From NCBI GenBank assembly GCA_964386435.1, contig CAYLSV010000043.1, positions 1-29,687 of the forward strand: DNA of 29,687 bases. Direction: 5' to 3'. A model generated the notes under the pieces. That model was not told the DNA's origin and ran no database searches. It was given only the letters and a program-made list of their open reading frames with translations. Source of the DNA: CAYLSV01 sp964386435 (GTDB lineage: Bacteria; Planctomycetota; Phycisphaerae; Tepidisphaerales; Tepidisphaeraceae). Made by a program: the position numbers and the translations under genes. The stretch's first letter is position 1. Each line of letters starts with the position of its first letter. Positions 1-7,678 of this stretch are shown piece after piece.

Positions 1-1
1 G

Positions 2-484
2 CCACGACTGCGGCCGTTTGTCGAGGCATTCGTCCGCAACGGCATTGAGTTCCTCGTGATCGGCGGGCAGGCGGAGTACCTGATGGGCGGTGCCCGCTTG
101 ACGTTCGATACAGACTTTTGTTACCGCAGAACATTGACGAATTTGGAGCGTGTCGCCGCGGCGTTGAAGGAGCTTCGGGTGACGCTTCGCGGTGCGCCCG
201 CCGACCTGCCGTTCCGCATTGACGCGGTTTCGCTCGCGTTGGGTAGCAACTTCACCTTCAGTACAGATCACGGCTCCTTCGATCTTCTCGGGTGGGTCGA
301 GCCCATTGGGGACTACGACACGCTCCTTGCCGGCTGCGAGACGATCGACTTTCGGGGAGACGCCGTCCGAACCATCGGCCTCGCCGACCTGATTCGTGTC
401 AAGGAACACATCCGCCGCCAAAAGGACCAGCGGTCACTCGAACAGCTCTACGCCATCCGCCGCCAGCGTGAGCGAAAGGGCTAA
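2..484 (+). CDS. Nucleotidyltransferase-fold protein (AbiEii/DUF6036-like), 5' end cut by window edge
   Basis: The reading frame is open from the first codon of the window, so the true start lies upstream; a GTG at 56 is only an internal candidate. The visible protein opens with a hydrophobic strand and the signature VIGGQAEYLMGG followed by RLTFDTDF. This matches the GG...R.T.D.D nucleotide-binding and metal-binding motif of the nucleotidyltransferase superfamily that includes AbiEii/AbiGii-type toxins and related DUF6036 proteins. A third acidic position may be the Asp of FRIDAV. The C-terminus (GLADLIRVKEHIRRQKD, then a Leu/Glu/Arg-rich helix) resembles the helical tail where a conserved Lys and Arg/Lys-Asp occur in these families. 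The relatives are often toxin halves or orphan accessory genes. No convincing partner is visible downstream and upstream is outside the window. The family is fairly clear; the biological role is not. Confidence 0.75.
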   Translation, partial: PRLRPFVEAFVRNGIEFLVIGGQAEYLMGGARLTFDTDFCYRRTLTNLERVAAALKELRVTLRGAPADLPFRIDAVSLALGSNFTFSTDHGSFDLLGWVEPIGDYDTLLAGCETIDFRGDAVRTIGLADLIRVKEHIRRQKDQRSLEQLYAIRRQRERKG

Positions 485-558
485 GCGACCCCGGCCCGCC
501 GCGCCGCCTCCCGCAGCCCGGCCGCCGCCTCGCCTTCGAGCGTGAGGGTGTCGGTCAT
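481..558 (-). other. Possible 25-residue remnant of a small antitoxin-like gene
   Basis: On the minus strand an ATG at 556-558 opens a 25-codon frame ending in TAG at 481-483, overlapping the stop of the nucleotidyltransferase gene tail to tail. The peptide starts MTDTLTLEGEAA and continues with a Leu/Arg/Ala helix. This looks like the N-terminal strand plus first helix of ribbon-helix-helix or VapB-like antitoxins, but it ends where such proteins normally continue, and reading past the stop gives only a short further open stretch. It may be a decayed gene start, a tiny real peptide or chance. No transcription signal was identified. Confidence 0.2.
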
Positions 559-583
559 GGCGACAGTTTAACAACCCGATCCG

Positions 584-1276
584 CTAACGGATCGCACCGA
601 ATGCCGCCGTCGTGATGTTCTTGTGCAGCACGTCGACCGTCGCGAAACCCGCCTCCCGCAGCCGGTCGAGCTGCCAGACGAGCGGGCGCGGCGTGTCCTC
701 TTTGTCGATGTACGACACCACCTCATCCCGGTACGCCTCGCCGCCGATCTCGACGAGGCGGACACCGTATCGCCGCCGCGTCAGTGCCTGCAACGTCGCG
801 TTCGCCTGCTCGATTTGGTCGACGATCCAGACCGAACCGCCCGGCCGCAGCCAGCGATGGAACTTCGCGAACGCCTCCCGCCACTCGTCGTCGCCCCGAA
901 GGTGATGAAGCACCTGTGCCGCCAGGATGACATCGAAGCTGCCGTCGTTGAAGATCGCCTCACGCACGTCGGCCTGCACCATGGTGCCCCCGCCGATCCG
1001 CTCGACTGCCCGATCCAGCATCGGCCGCGACAAGTCCATCAGCGTCACGTCGAGCCCCGGCAGCCGCTCCAACAGCTTCAGCGTGTAGTTCCCCGCCCCG
1101 CACCCGACATCCAGCATGGCCGTCGCATGTGGCGTCACGATCGCCGCCGCCTCCGTCACTAGGTCCATGCACAACGGTGAGTCGGGCGAGGCGACCTGCC
1201 CCGACTCAAGGTTACTGAACCGCTCGACGTCGTCGTCGAAGCGCCGCCGAATCTCTTCAACCGTGCTCTTGTTCAT
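584..1276 (-). CDS. Class I SAM-dependent methyltransferase
   Basis: A 230-residue protein with a Rossmann-type methyltransferase domain. Motif I is MLDVGCGAGN at about residues 54-63, followed by an acidic end of strand 2 (LMDLSRPML, about 79-87), the motif-II-like FDVILAAQVLHHL (114-126) and the post-II LRPGGSVWIVD (143-153). These are the SAM-binding hallmarks of the UbiE/Methyltransf_11/25 group; the substrate cannot be read from sequence. The ATG at 1274-1276 is chosen because the open frame further upstream would run antisense through ilvD, and the methyltransferase fold begins a normal distance after this codon. The gene is divergent from ilvD across 58 bp, so the two probably share a promoter region. 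There is no functional link to ilvD. Confidence 0.85.
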   Translation of the reverse strand: MNKSTVEEIRRRFDDDVERFSNLESGQVASPDSPLCMDLVTEAAAIVTPHATAMLDVGCGAGNYTLKLLERLPGLDVTLMDLSRPMLDRAVERIGGGTMVQADVREAIFNDGSFDVILAAQVLHHLRGDDEWREAFAKFHRWLRPGGSVWIVDQIEQANATLQALTRRRYGVRLVEIGGEAYRDEVVSYIDKEDTPRPLVWQLDRLREAGFATVDVLHKNITTAAFGAIR

Positions 1277-1334
1277 AACCCGTGACAGGCTACACCACGG
1301 CCGCCACAAGGGAACCTGACTAATCTGTCCGCCT

Positions 1335-3023
1335 ATGCCAACGGAGTTCCCCCGCCCCCATTCCCGCGTCGTCACCGACGGACCCGAGCGTGCCCCGCAC
1401 CGGGCCTTCTTCCGGGCCATGGGTCTCACCGACGAGGACATGGACAAACCCTGGGTCGGCGTCGGGGCGGCGTGGAACGAGGCCACGCCCTGCAACACGA
1501 CCCTTGACCGCCAGGCCATCGCGGCCGCCGATGGCGTCAAGGCCTCCGGTGGCACCCCGCGACGCTTCCACACCATCAGCGTCTCCGATGGCATCGGCAT
1601 GGGCCACCAGGGGATGAAGGCCTCCCTCGTCAGCCGCGAGGTCATCGCCGACTCGGCCGAGCTCATGTTCCGCGCCCACGGCTACGACGCCTTCGTCGGC
1701 ATCGCCGGCTGCGACAAGAGCCTCCCCGGCATGCTCATGGCGATGGCCCGCCTCAATCGGCCCAGCGTCTTCCTCTACGGCGGCACCATTCTGCCCGGCG
1801 AGCTCGACGGCAAGAAGCTCACCGTCCAGGACGTCTACGAAGCCGTCGGCGCCCACTCGGCCGGCAAGATCGACGACGAACAACTCCGCCGCGTCGAGTG
1901 CGCCGCCTGCCCGTCGGCCGGATCGTGTGGCGGGCAGTTCACCGCCAACACGATGGCCACCGTCGCCGAGGCCATCGGCATGGCCCTGCCCGGCAGCGGC
2001 AGTCCGCCGGCCGTTGACGAGTCGCGAGACGAGTATGCAAAGCAGTGCGGCGACGCCGTCCTTCAACTATTGATGAACGATGTCAAACCGCGCGACATCA
2101 TGACGATGAAGGCGTTTGAGAATGCCATCGCCGTCGCCGCGGCCACGGGCGGTTCTACAAATGTCGCCCTGCACCTTCCTGCGCTCGCCGCGGAGTGTGG
2201 AATCGACTTGAGTCTCGACGACATCGACCGCATCAGCCGCCGCACGCCGATCATCGCCGACCTCAAACCCTTCGGCCGCTACACCGCCTACGAGGTCCAC
2301 CAGGCCGGCGGCATCCCGGCGATCCTCAAGGTCCTCCTCGACGCCGACCTCCTCCACGGCGACACGCTCACCGTCACCGGCCGCACCATGGCCGAGAACC
2401 TGAAAGACGTCGTTCTCAAGGAAGATCAGGACGTCATCGTCCCCGTCAGCAAGGCCTACGAACCCCACGGCGGCCTGCACATCCTCCGCGGCTCGCTCGC
2501 CCCCGACGGCAGCGTCATCAAGACCGCCGGCGTCAAACGCCTCCAACACCGCGGCCCGGCCAAGTGCTTCGACTGCGAGGAAGACGCCATGGCCGCCGTG
2601 CAGGCGAACAAGATCGTCGCCGGCGACGTCGTCGTCATCCGCTACGAGGGACCGAAGGGCGGCCCGGGCATGCGCGAGATGCTCGGCGTCACCGCCGCCA
2701 TCGTCGGCCAGGGGCTCGGCTACGACGTCTGCATGATCACCGACGGCCGATTCTCCGGAGCCACCCGCGGCCTCATGATCGGCCACGTCGGCCCCGAAGC
2801 CCAAGTCGGCGGCCCCATCGCCCACGTCCGCGACGGCGACACCATCTCCATCGACGCCGCCGCCGGCACGATCAACTTGGAAGTCGACGACGACGAACTC
2901 GTCCGCCGCCGCGCCGCGTGGACGCCGCGTGTCACGGGTTACGACACCGGCGCGATCGCCAAATACGCGGCCCTCGTCGGCCCCGCGAGTGGCGGAGCCG
3001 TCACATCGCAGCCGCACCATTGA
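1335..3023 (+). CDS. ilvD: Dihydroxy-acid dehydratase
   Basis: A 562-residue protein of normal family length. It catalyses dehydration of 2,3-dihydroxy-isovalerate and 2,3-dihydroxy-3-methylvalerate to the 2-oxo acids in valine, isoleucine and leucine synthesis, in the cytoplasm. The three cysteines expected to hold the iron-sulfur cluster are visible: C53 in TPCNTTL, C126 in GIAGCDKSLPGML and C198 in AGSCGGQFTANTM. The metal and catalytic region SDGIGMGHQGMK (84-95) and the Lys next to C126 (K128) that is carbamylated in characterised members are also present. The C-terminal swivelling domain carries TDGRFSGATRGLMIGHV, typical of the IlvD/Edd family. The arrangement fits IlvD rather than 6-phosphogluconate dehydratase. 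It stands alone, with no other ilv or leu genes in view. No clear Shine-Dalgarno sequence precedes the ATG. Confidence 0.95.
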   Translation: MPTEFPRPHSRVVTDGPERAPHRAFFRAMGLTDEDMDKPWVGVGAAWNEATPCNTTLDRQAIAAADGVKASGGTPRRFHTISVSDGIGMGHQGMKASLVSREVIADSAELMFRAHGYDAFVGIAGCDKSLPGMLMAMARLNRPSVFLYGGTILPGELDGKKLTVQDVYEAVGAHSAGKIDDEQLRRVECAACPSAGSCGGQFTANTMATVAEAIGMALPGSGSPPAVDESRDEYAKQCGDAVLQLLMNDVKPRDIMTMKAFENAIAVAAATGGSTNVALHLPALAAECGIDLSLDDIDRISRRTPIIADLKPFGRYTAYEVHQAGGIPAILKVLLDADLLHGDTLTVTGRTMAENLKDVVLKEDQDVIVPVSKAYEPHGGLHILRGSLAPDGSVIKTAGVKRLQHRGPAKCFDCEEDAMAAVQANKIVAGDVVVIRYEGPKGGPGMREMLGVTAAIVGQGLGYDVCMITDGRFSGATRGLMIGHVGPEAQVGGPIAHVRDGDTISIDAAAGTINLEVDDDELVRRRAAWTPRVTGYDTGAIAKYAALVGPASGGAVTSQPHH

Positions 3024-3032
3024 GTCATCCGC

Positions 3033-3076
3033 TTGCGACAGCTGCCATCGACCCGATGCTCGGCGTGCTGTCGCGA
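3033..3076. terminator. Hairpin between convergent ilvD and regulator gene
   Basis: An 8-bp perfect inverted repeat (GCGACAGC at 3035-3042 with GCTGTCGC at 3067-3074) can be extended by a G-T and a T-A pair, with a loop of about 24 nt. It sits in the 101-bp gap between the stops of two convergent genes. There is no T-run, so it may be a weak bidirectional terminator or an mRNA 3' structure. Confidence 0.35.
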
Positions 3077-3124
3077 TGATCTCGCACCCGTCGCCTCGGT
3101 TGTTTGGGAGTCAGCGTCGCGGCC

Positions 3125-4336
3125 CTACTCCGATTTCGTGAGCCCGGCGTTGTGGGGCGTCCGGCGAAACTGCCGCGGGGTCAGGCCAGTGGCCTCTTTG
3201 AAGGCTGCGTAGAAGCGTTGCGGCGAGGCGAAGCCGCTGCGGCGGGCGATGGCGTCGAGGGTGGCGTCGGTACTTTGCAGCAGGCGTTTGGCCTCCTCGA
3301 TGCGGACGCGTTGGAGCTCGACGCGTGGTGATCGGCCGGTGGCGGCTCGGAAGCGCTTCTCGAAACCGCTTCGGCTCAGCGGCATCGACTCGGCCAAGGC
3401 CTCGGCGGTCAAGCCTGACGCCGCCTCGTGCCGGATCCGGTGCAACGCGTCGGCCACGACCTCGTCGTCACTGGCGACCACGTCCGTCGACGCCCGGCCA
3501 ACGACGCCCGCCGGCGGCAGGTGCAACGTCGCGGTGGCCGGCTTGCTGTCGAGCAGTCGGGCCAATGTGTCGCAGGCCGCTTCGCCAACGTGGTGCAGGC
3601 CGGTGTCGACCGAGCTGAGCGACACGGCGGCGGCGTTGCAGATGGTGTCGTCGTTGCCGCTACCGACGATGGCCACGTCGCGCGGGACGCGCAGCCCGAG
3701 GTCGAGGCACGTCTGCACGAGCTGGAACGCGACGCGATCATCGGCCGCGATGATGCCGACGGGCTTGGGCAACTCGGCCAGCCACATCCGCACGCCGGGC
3801 GAGCCGTTGACGAGATCGGCTCCAAATCGAAGCGGCTGGTCGATGAGGTAAGGCCGAAAGCTGCAGCCGTGAGCGGCGGCGGCGTTGGCGGTGTACCGGC
3901 TGCGATCGCGGTGCCAGTCGAGCCCGCCAAAGCCGACGAAGCCGAGGTGGTGGAACAGTCGTTCGGCGAGATGTTCGACCGCCGCTTCGGCGATGGCCGG
4001 GCCGTCGGTTGTGACCATCGGGATGCCAAGGGCGTCGGCATAGCGGCTGACGAGCGAGACGACCGGCTTACCCGTCGCGACGAGCCGTCGCACGAGCGTG
4101 GCGTCGAAGACCCGCACGAGGGCCGCGTCGGCGGCGTCGAGGAGCTGGCCGAGGTCTTGGCCTCGGAGCAGGTCCATCTCATCGGGCCCCGGCGGCAGGC
4201 AAAGCCGCCAGTGTGGCCGTGCCAGGACGTGGTCGATGACCGATGCCAGCGTGTCGCGGCCCTCGCCGGTGGTGCAGTCGACGAGCACGAGCACGCGTAG
4301 CGGATCGGTCGCGGAAGCCTGGGCGCGTCTGATCAT
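3125..4336 (-). CDS. XylR-type transcriptional regulator (LacI-like sensor + AraC HTH)
   Basis: A 403-residue two-part regulator. Residues about 10-285 form a periplasmic-binding-protein-like (LacI/GalR type) sensor, with stretches such as RVLVLVDCTTGEGRD, PVGIIAADDRVAFQL and VPRDVAIVGSGNDD, the last being the classic LacI-family core strand. Residues about 292-393 form an AraC/XylS double helix-turn-helix ending GFASPQRFYAAFKEATGLTP, the AraC signature. This architecture matches E. coli XylR and the many XylR-like regulators of Planctomycetota and Verrucomicrobia, where the ligand is usually a sugar; here it is unknown. The ATG at 4334-4336 is preferred over an in-frame codon 150 nt upstream, because the extra 50 residues lack sensor-domain character and would overlap the regulatory gap. 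The gene is divergent from the PEP-CTERM gene, a candidate target. Confidence 0.88.
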   Translation of the reverse strand: MIRRAQASATDPLRVLVLVDCTTGEGRDTLASVIDHVLARPHWRLCLPPGPDEMDLLRGQDLGQLLDAADAALVRVFDATLVRRLVATGKPVVSLVSRYADALGIPMVTTDGPAIAEAAVEHLAERLFHHLGFVGFGGLDWHRDRSRYTANAAAAHGCSFRPYLIDQPLRFGADLVNGSPGVRMWLAELPKPVGIIAADDRVAFQLVQTCLDLGLRVPRDVAIVGSGNDDTICNAAAVSLSSVDTGLHHVGEAACDTLARLLDSKPATATLHLPPAGVVGRASTDVVASDDEVVADALHRIRHEAASGLTAEALAESMPLSRSGFEKRFRAATGRSPRVELQRVRIEEAKRLLQSTDATLDAIARRSGFASPQRFYAAFKEATGLTPRQFRRTPHNAGLTKSE

Positions 4337-4485
4337 CAACGGATGATACGCAAAATGGAACAAATTGTCGCCGATACGGTATAGCCTTTCGAGCGTCGGT
4401 GGTGGAGACTGCCCATTGACGTCGAATCGGGAGGAGCGGCCCCTTGTCAGGCCGGCCCCGAAGACGCTAAATCTCGGAGGAATCA
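4337..4485. promoter_or_regulatory. Divergent promoter region of XylR-type regulator and PEP-CTERM gene
   Basis: This 149-bp gap must carry both promoters. It is locally more A/T-rich near 4345-4390 than its surroundings. The hexamer GATACG occurs twice on the same strand, at 4345-4350 and 4373-4378, and the second overlaps the small palindrome ATACGGTAT at 4374-4382. AraC-type proteins commonly bind direct repeats, so these are candidate operator half-sites; this is inference. A strong ribosome binding site, GGAGGA at 4476-4481, precedes the PEP-CTERM ATG by 4 nt. No confident -35/-10 pair was identified. Confidence 0.35.
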
Positions 4486-5238
4486 ATGCCCTGCCTGCAT
4501 CACACCAGCACCGTCGCCCTCGCCACCGCCGCGGCCCTCGTCTTCTCAGCCGCCACGCACGCCGCCGTCATCACGCCGGTCAACGGCAGCTTCCAGGATC
4601 CGATCCTTCCCGATGCGCCTGGAAGCACGACGTCCGTTCCCGACTTCACCAAGTTTGGTGCTTCCGATCGGACGCGAATTCAGTACAATGAGTCGGTTAT
4701 CGCACCGACCGGCGGGGCGGCAATCTTCAACGGCGACGGCGACCAATTTTTCCTCATCGATGATCGAGCCGGTGCTTTCCTCGTCGGCGCCTTCCAGAAC
4801 CTCGGCACCATCGAAGCCGACTTCACCTACACGCTCGACCTCAAGGTCGCAAAGCGGACCGACCTCGCGTTGCCCGGCGAGTTCGAGTACGGCCTCTACA
4901 CCAACGTGACCGACGGTTTTACTCCGCCCAACGCGGTGGTGGTCGAGGATGAAACCACTGTTGTCGGCGCCGGCACTCTTGCGGCGGCTCTTGATTCCTC
5001 GGCCGGGACGTTCCTTGACCGGACGCTGACGTTCGACACCCTCTCCGGCAACAACGCGGCGCTGGTCGGTCAAGATCTGTTCGTCCAGATGGCGATCCTC
5101 GGCGAATCCGGCCCCGGCAACGCCGACCAGATCGCTTTCGACGCCTTGATCGTCACCTCGACGCCAATCCCCGAACCGACCTCGGCCGCGGCACTCCTCG
5201 GCCTAAGCGGCTTGATGCTTCGGCGTCGACGCAGCTGA
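4486..5238 (+). CDS. PEP-CTERM sorting-domain surface protein
   Basis: A 250-residue exported protein. The N-terminus is a signal peptide: a hydrophobic alanine-rich core to about residue 25, with a likely cleavage after THAA. The middle is a beta-rich, Asp/Thr/Gly-rich domain with no recognised catalytic motif. The last about 25 residues form a PEP-CTERM signal: IPEPTSAAALLGLSGLML followed by RRRRS, that is the Pro-Glu-Pro motif, a hydrophobic segment and a basic tail, which is the substrate signal of exosortase. The protein is expected to be cut near PEP and displayed or released outside the inner membrane. No exosortase gene lies in the window. The start is well supported by GGAGGA just upstream. 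The gene is divergent from the XylR-type regulator and ends before a strong hairpin. Confidence 0.85.
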   Translation: MPCLHHTSTVALATAAALVFSAATHAAVITPVNGSFQDPILPDAPGSTTSVPDFTKFGASDRTRIQYNESVIAPTGGAAIFNGDGDQFFLIDDRAGAFLVGAFQNLGTIEADFTYTLDLKVAKRTDLALPGEFEYGLYTNVTDGFTPPNAVVVEDETTVVGAGTLAAALDSSAGTFLDRTLTFDTLSGNNAALVGQDLFVQMAILGESGPGNADQIAFDALIVTSTPIPEPTSAAALLGLSGLMLRRRRS

Positions 5239-5261
5239 TCAAGCGACTCCTCCTTTCTGCC

Positions 5262-5296
5262 ACGACCCGGGACGTGTCTGCCACGTCCCGGGTCGT
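5262..5296. terminator. Strong 15-bp hairpin between convergent genes
   Basis: A perfect 15-bp inverted repeat (5262-5276 with 5282-5296) with a 5-nt loop TCTGC, lying between the PEP-CTERM stop (5238) and the stop of the convergent dioxygenase gene (5323). Its GC-rich stem and position fit a bidirectional intrinsic terminator, although only short T stretches follow it on either side. Confidence 0.75.
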
Positions 5297-5322
5297 CGTC
5301 TTCACCGATCCGCCAGATCCGC

Positions 5323-6168
5323 TCACTGCCGGCTCGACCAGATCACCGGCGTGCGGTCGGTCGCGATGATCTCGCCGACCTTCGTGCCGGCGCACCAGTC
5401 GTTGGCGTCGCGGACCTGCCCCGGCGTTTTGGGCTCGCTCATGCGCATCATTTCGTCCATGTAGATCACCGTGTGCACCTTGCGCGGCTGATCCGTCGTG
5501 TTGGGGCCGGCCCTGTGCAGCGTCCAGCCGAGGTGGAAGCTGACCTCACCGGCGTCGTAGGGCTCGAACGTGCTGACAAGGTGCTCCTTCTTGATCATCT
5601 CGCGGATGCGGGTTTCGCTCTCATCGCTGATGGCTAGGTCGCGGCCGATGTTCTTGACGTGGCTACCGCGGGCGAATTCCAGCGGGCCCATGTCCATCGG
5701 CGTCTTTTGCAGCGGGATCCAGGCGGTCACGCTCTTGGCCGTCGCCATCGGCCAGTACTGCTGGTCGGCGTGCCAGGGCGTGAACCCGCCGGCCGGCTCC
5801 TTGTAGAGCGCCTGGTCGTGGTACAGCCGGACGCCCGTCACGTCGAGCAGCTCCGACGCGATCCGCGCCAGCCGTTCTGAGAACGTGAATCGCCGGGCCT
5901 TCGGATCCTTCTGCCACATCCCGCCGACCTGGATGAACGCCTTGCCGTAGGTGCCGCGGTCCTCCAGCGGCGTGTCGGGTGCCTCGGCGAGCGTGAGCCG
6001 CGTGATGACCTCGCCATACTCGTCGAGCACGTCCTGCGTGAACACGTCTTTCAGCTTGATGAAGCCGTCTTCTACAAACTGCTTTTTGTGTCCTTCGGTC
6101 AAATTATAAGGCTCGGTCAGACGCGAGTCGGATGCGGTGTCTGTTGCTTGGGCGAGTGTGGCGGTCAT
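5323..6168 (-). CDS. Phytanoyl-CoA dioxygenase (PhyH) family Fe(II)/2-oxoglutarate oxygenase
   Basis: A 281-residue cytoplasmic enzyme of the PhyH family. The first two iron ligands are in TPWHADQQYWP (H133 and D135) and the distal His in GWTLHRAGPN (H218). R229 in QPRKVHTVIYMDE is the probable 2-oxoglutarate carboxylate contact. The core strands VTAWIPLQKTPMDMGPLEFARGSH are typical of the double-stranded beta-helix. Substrates of bacterial members range from lipids and osmolytes to secondary metabolites and cannot be told from sequence. The N-terminal 20 residues look disordered. The ATG at 6166-6168 has no strong ribosome binding site. The gene is divergent from a cupin-AraC regulator, a likely local controller. 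Confidence 0.88.
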   Translation of the reverse strand: MTATLAQATDTASDSRLTEPYNLTEGHKKQFVEDGFIKLKDVFTQDVLDEYGEVITRLTLAEAPDTPLEDRGTYGKAFIQVGGMWQKDPKARRFTFSERLARIASELLDVTGVRLYHDQALYKEPAGGFTPWHADQQYWPMATAKSVTAWIPLQKTPMDMGPLEFARGSHVKNIGRDLAISDESETRIREMIKKEHLVSTFEPYDAGEVSFHLGWTLHRAGPNTTDQPRKVHTVIYMDEMMRMSEPKTPGQVRDANDWCAGTKVGEIIATDRTPVIWSSRQ

Positions 6169-6244
6169 GTGAATCTTGAGTGAATCGTGTCGTGCGACGG
6201 TCGGGATGCAGTGCCCGTCGTTCGGTCATTCATCATCGCGACCT

Positions 6245-6262
6245 GCGGTGCCGCCGCACCGC
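6245..6262. promoter_or_regulatory. 7-4-7 inverted repeat in the divergent promoter gap
   Basis: GCGGTGC at 6245-6251 pairs perfectly with GCACCGC at 6256-6262 across 4 nt. It lies in the 142-bp gap between the PhyH-type enzyme (minus) and the AraC-type regulator (plus). It could be an operator or a leader hairpin. At this GC content a chance 7-bp repeat is not rare, so support is weak. Confidence 0.25.
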
Positions 6263-6310
6263 TGATCCTCGCCACCTTGCAGCCGATTTTGACGGTGGGG
6301 GTCGCTTTGG

Positions 6311-7213
6311 TTGGATTTGAGGTTAATCTTCGACGTGCTGACGCCGCTGATGGAGCCGGTTCGACGTGACCCGCGGCGGTCGCTGGCCGTGCAGGACGCG
6401 GTGCAGGAAGCCGGCTACCAGTTCACTTGGCATGTTAACGCCGAGGCCGAGGTGGTTTACTTCCGCAAGGGCGACTGGCCCGGCTCGAGCGGGCGACGGT
6501 TTGTTGGCGACTCGATCCAGTCGTTCGGCCCCGGCGACCTGGTGATGATCGGCCCGAACGTGCCGCACACCTGGCAGAGTGACGTGCCCCGCCGGGCGTC
6601 GGCGGTGGTAATGCAGTTTCCGCTCGATTTGTTCCACCTGCCCGACGTCCCGGAGGCGACGGCCGTGGCGAAGTTGCTGCGGTCGTGCGGCCGCGGGTTG
6701 TTCTTTCCCAAGCCGACGCGTGATCTGGCTGCCCGCTTCGACGCGTTGGCATCGCTCGGGCCGCTGGAGGCGTGGGCGGCGAGCCTCATGATTCTCGGGA
6801 AATTGAGCCGGCTGACGTCCGTGCCGTTGGCGAGCGAGGCGTTCACGCAGCGCCGCGTCCGCCACTCCGACGCCGACGCTCGGCGGATCGACGGCGTGAC
6901 GCGGCGGTGTATCGCTGCGGTGCAGACCGGGCACCATGTCCCGGCACTGGATGAGGCGGCGGCGAGCGTGAGCTTGACCCCGGCGGCGTTCTGCCGTTTC
7001 TTTCGCCGATCGACGGGGACGACGTACGTCAAGTTCGTGCAGCGGCTGCGCATCGGCCACGCCTGCCGGTTGCTGCTGGAGACCGACGAGCAGGTCACAG
7101 CCATCGCCATGGCCTGCGGTTTCGAGACGACGGCGCACTTCAACCGCCTGTTCCGCCGCCTGCAACGCTGCACGCCGACGGATTATCGAAGGCAATATGA
7201 GTTTGTGAAATGA
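6311..7213 (+). CDS. AraC-family transcriptional regulator with N-terminal cupin
   Basis: About 300 residues if the TTG at 6311 is used; in-frame GTG (6335) and ATG (6350) codons are alternatives. GGTGGGGG about 10 nt before the TTG could act as a ribosome binding site. Residues about 35-95 form a cupin sensor: FTWHVNAEAEVVYFRKG, then FVGDSIQSFGPGDLVMIGPN and VPHTWQSD, the usual His-containing cupin 2 pattern of this AraC subgroup. Residues about 195-296 form the AraC double helix-turn-helix, ending ACGFETTAHFNRLFRRLQ and CTPTDYRRQY, the family signature. It is divergent from the PhyH-family oxygenase and is likely to control it and perhaps itself. The ligand is unknown. Confidence 0.85.
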   Translation: MDLRLIFDVLTPLMEPVRRDPRRSLAVQDAVQEAGYQFTWHVNAEAEVVYFRKGDWPGSSGRRFVGDSIQSFGPGDLVMIGPNVPHTWQSDVPRRASAVVMQFPLDLFHLPDVPEATAVAKLLRSCGRGLFFPKPTRDLAARFDALASLGPLEAWAASLMILGKLSRLTSVPLASEAFTQRRVRHSDADARRIDGVTRRCIAAVQTGHHVPALDEAAASVSLTPAAFCRFFRRSTGTTYVKFVQRLRIGHACRLLLETDEQVTAIAMACGFETTAHFNRLFRRLQRCTPTDYRRQYEFVK

Positions 7214-7374
7214 GTAAACGAGCTGTACCCAACCTCAAAAAAAGCACGAGATGTTAGCGAACCGCTCACGCTATGGTGGCGCGGCTGCCACCCTTGGTGT
7301 CAAAGCGTCGGCGGAACGGCCGCCGGTGTGTTGGTATGCCTCATCGTCCACCCGCACGCGAAAAGGTCAACAAG

Positions 7375-7599
7375 ATGTCTTCCATGGATCCAAGTAAGGA
7401 CCCACTCGCCGGCGTTGACTTGGAGGAAGTGGCGAAGAAGACCGCAGAGAAGTTGTCGCGGAAGGAAAATCGCCTTCTGCGGATCGTGCGGGGCGAGCAA
7501 GCCGCGGATGACTTCACCGACTACGGGCCGATCGAGCCGAAGGCGGAGCCGGGCACACAGGCAGAACGTGAGCCGAATGATCAAAGGTCGACGGATTGA
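7375..7599 (+). CDS. Small hypothetical protein, 74 residues
   Basis: I do not recognise this protein. The ATG at 7375 is preferred: AAGGTC lies about 10 nt upstream and the sequence turns protein-like at MSSMDPSKDPLAGVDLEE. A longer version from ATG 7273 adds 34 Arg/Pro-rich residues and lacks a ribosome binding site. Residues about 13-33 form a charged amphipathic helix (LEEVAKKTAEKLSRKENRLL), and the tail is acidic and probably disordered. There is no signal peptide or membrane segment. It lies 79 bp upstream of the BNR-repeat gene on the same strand and could be co-transcribed with it. The 161-bp gap before it shows only an A-run near 7238-7244. Confidence 0.45.
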   Translation: MSSMDPSKDPLAGVDLEEVAKKTAEKLSRKENRLLRIVRGEQAADDFTDYGPIEPKAEPGTQAEREPNDQRSTD

Positions 7600-7678
7600 A
7601 GCTCAAGCGATCAAGCGTCCCGATTAGGGGTGGCCGGGCCGACGTGGTCGGCGGTGGTTTCTGGTAGCATGTCGCTCA

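Noticed and set aside
1277..1666. Extended N-terminus for the first methyltransferase
   Set aside because: This stretch is antisense to ilvD and gives low-complexity sequence before the true methyltransferase fold; ATG 1274-1276 is a sound start.
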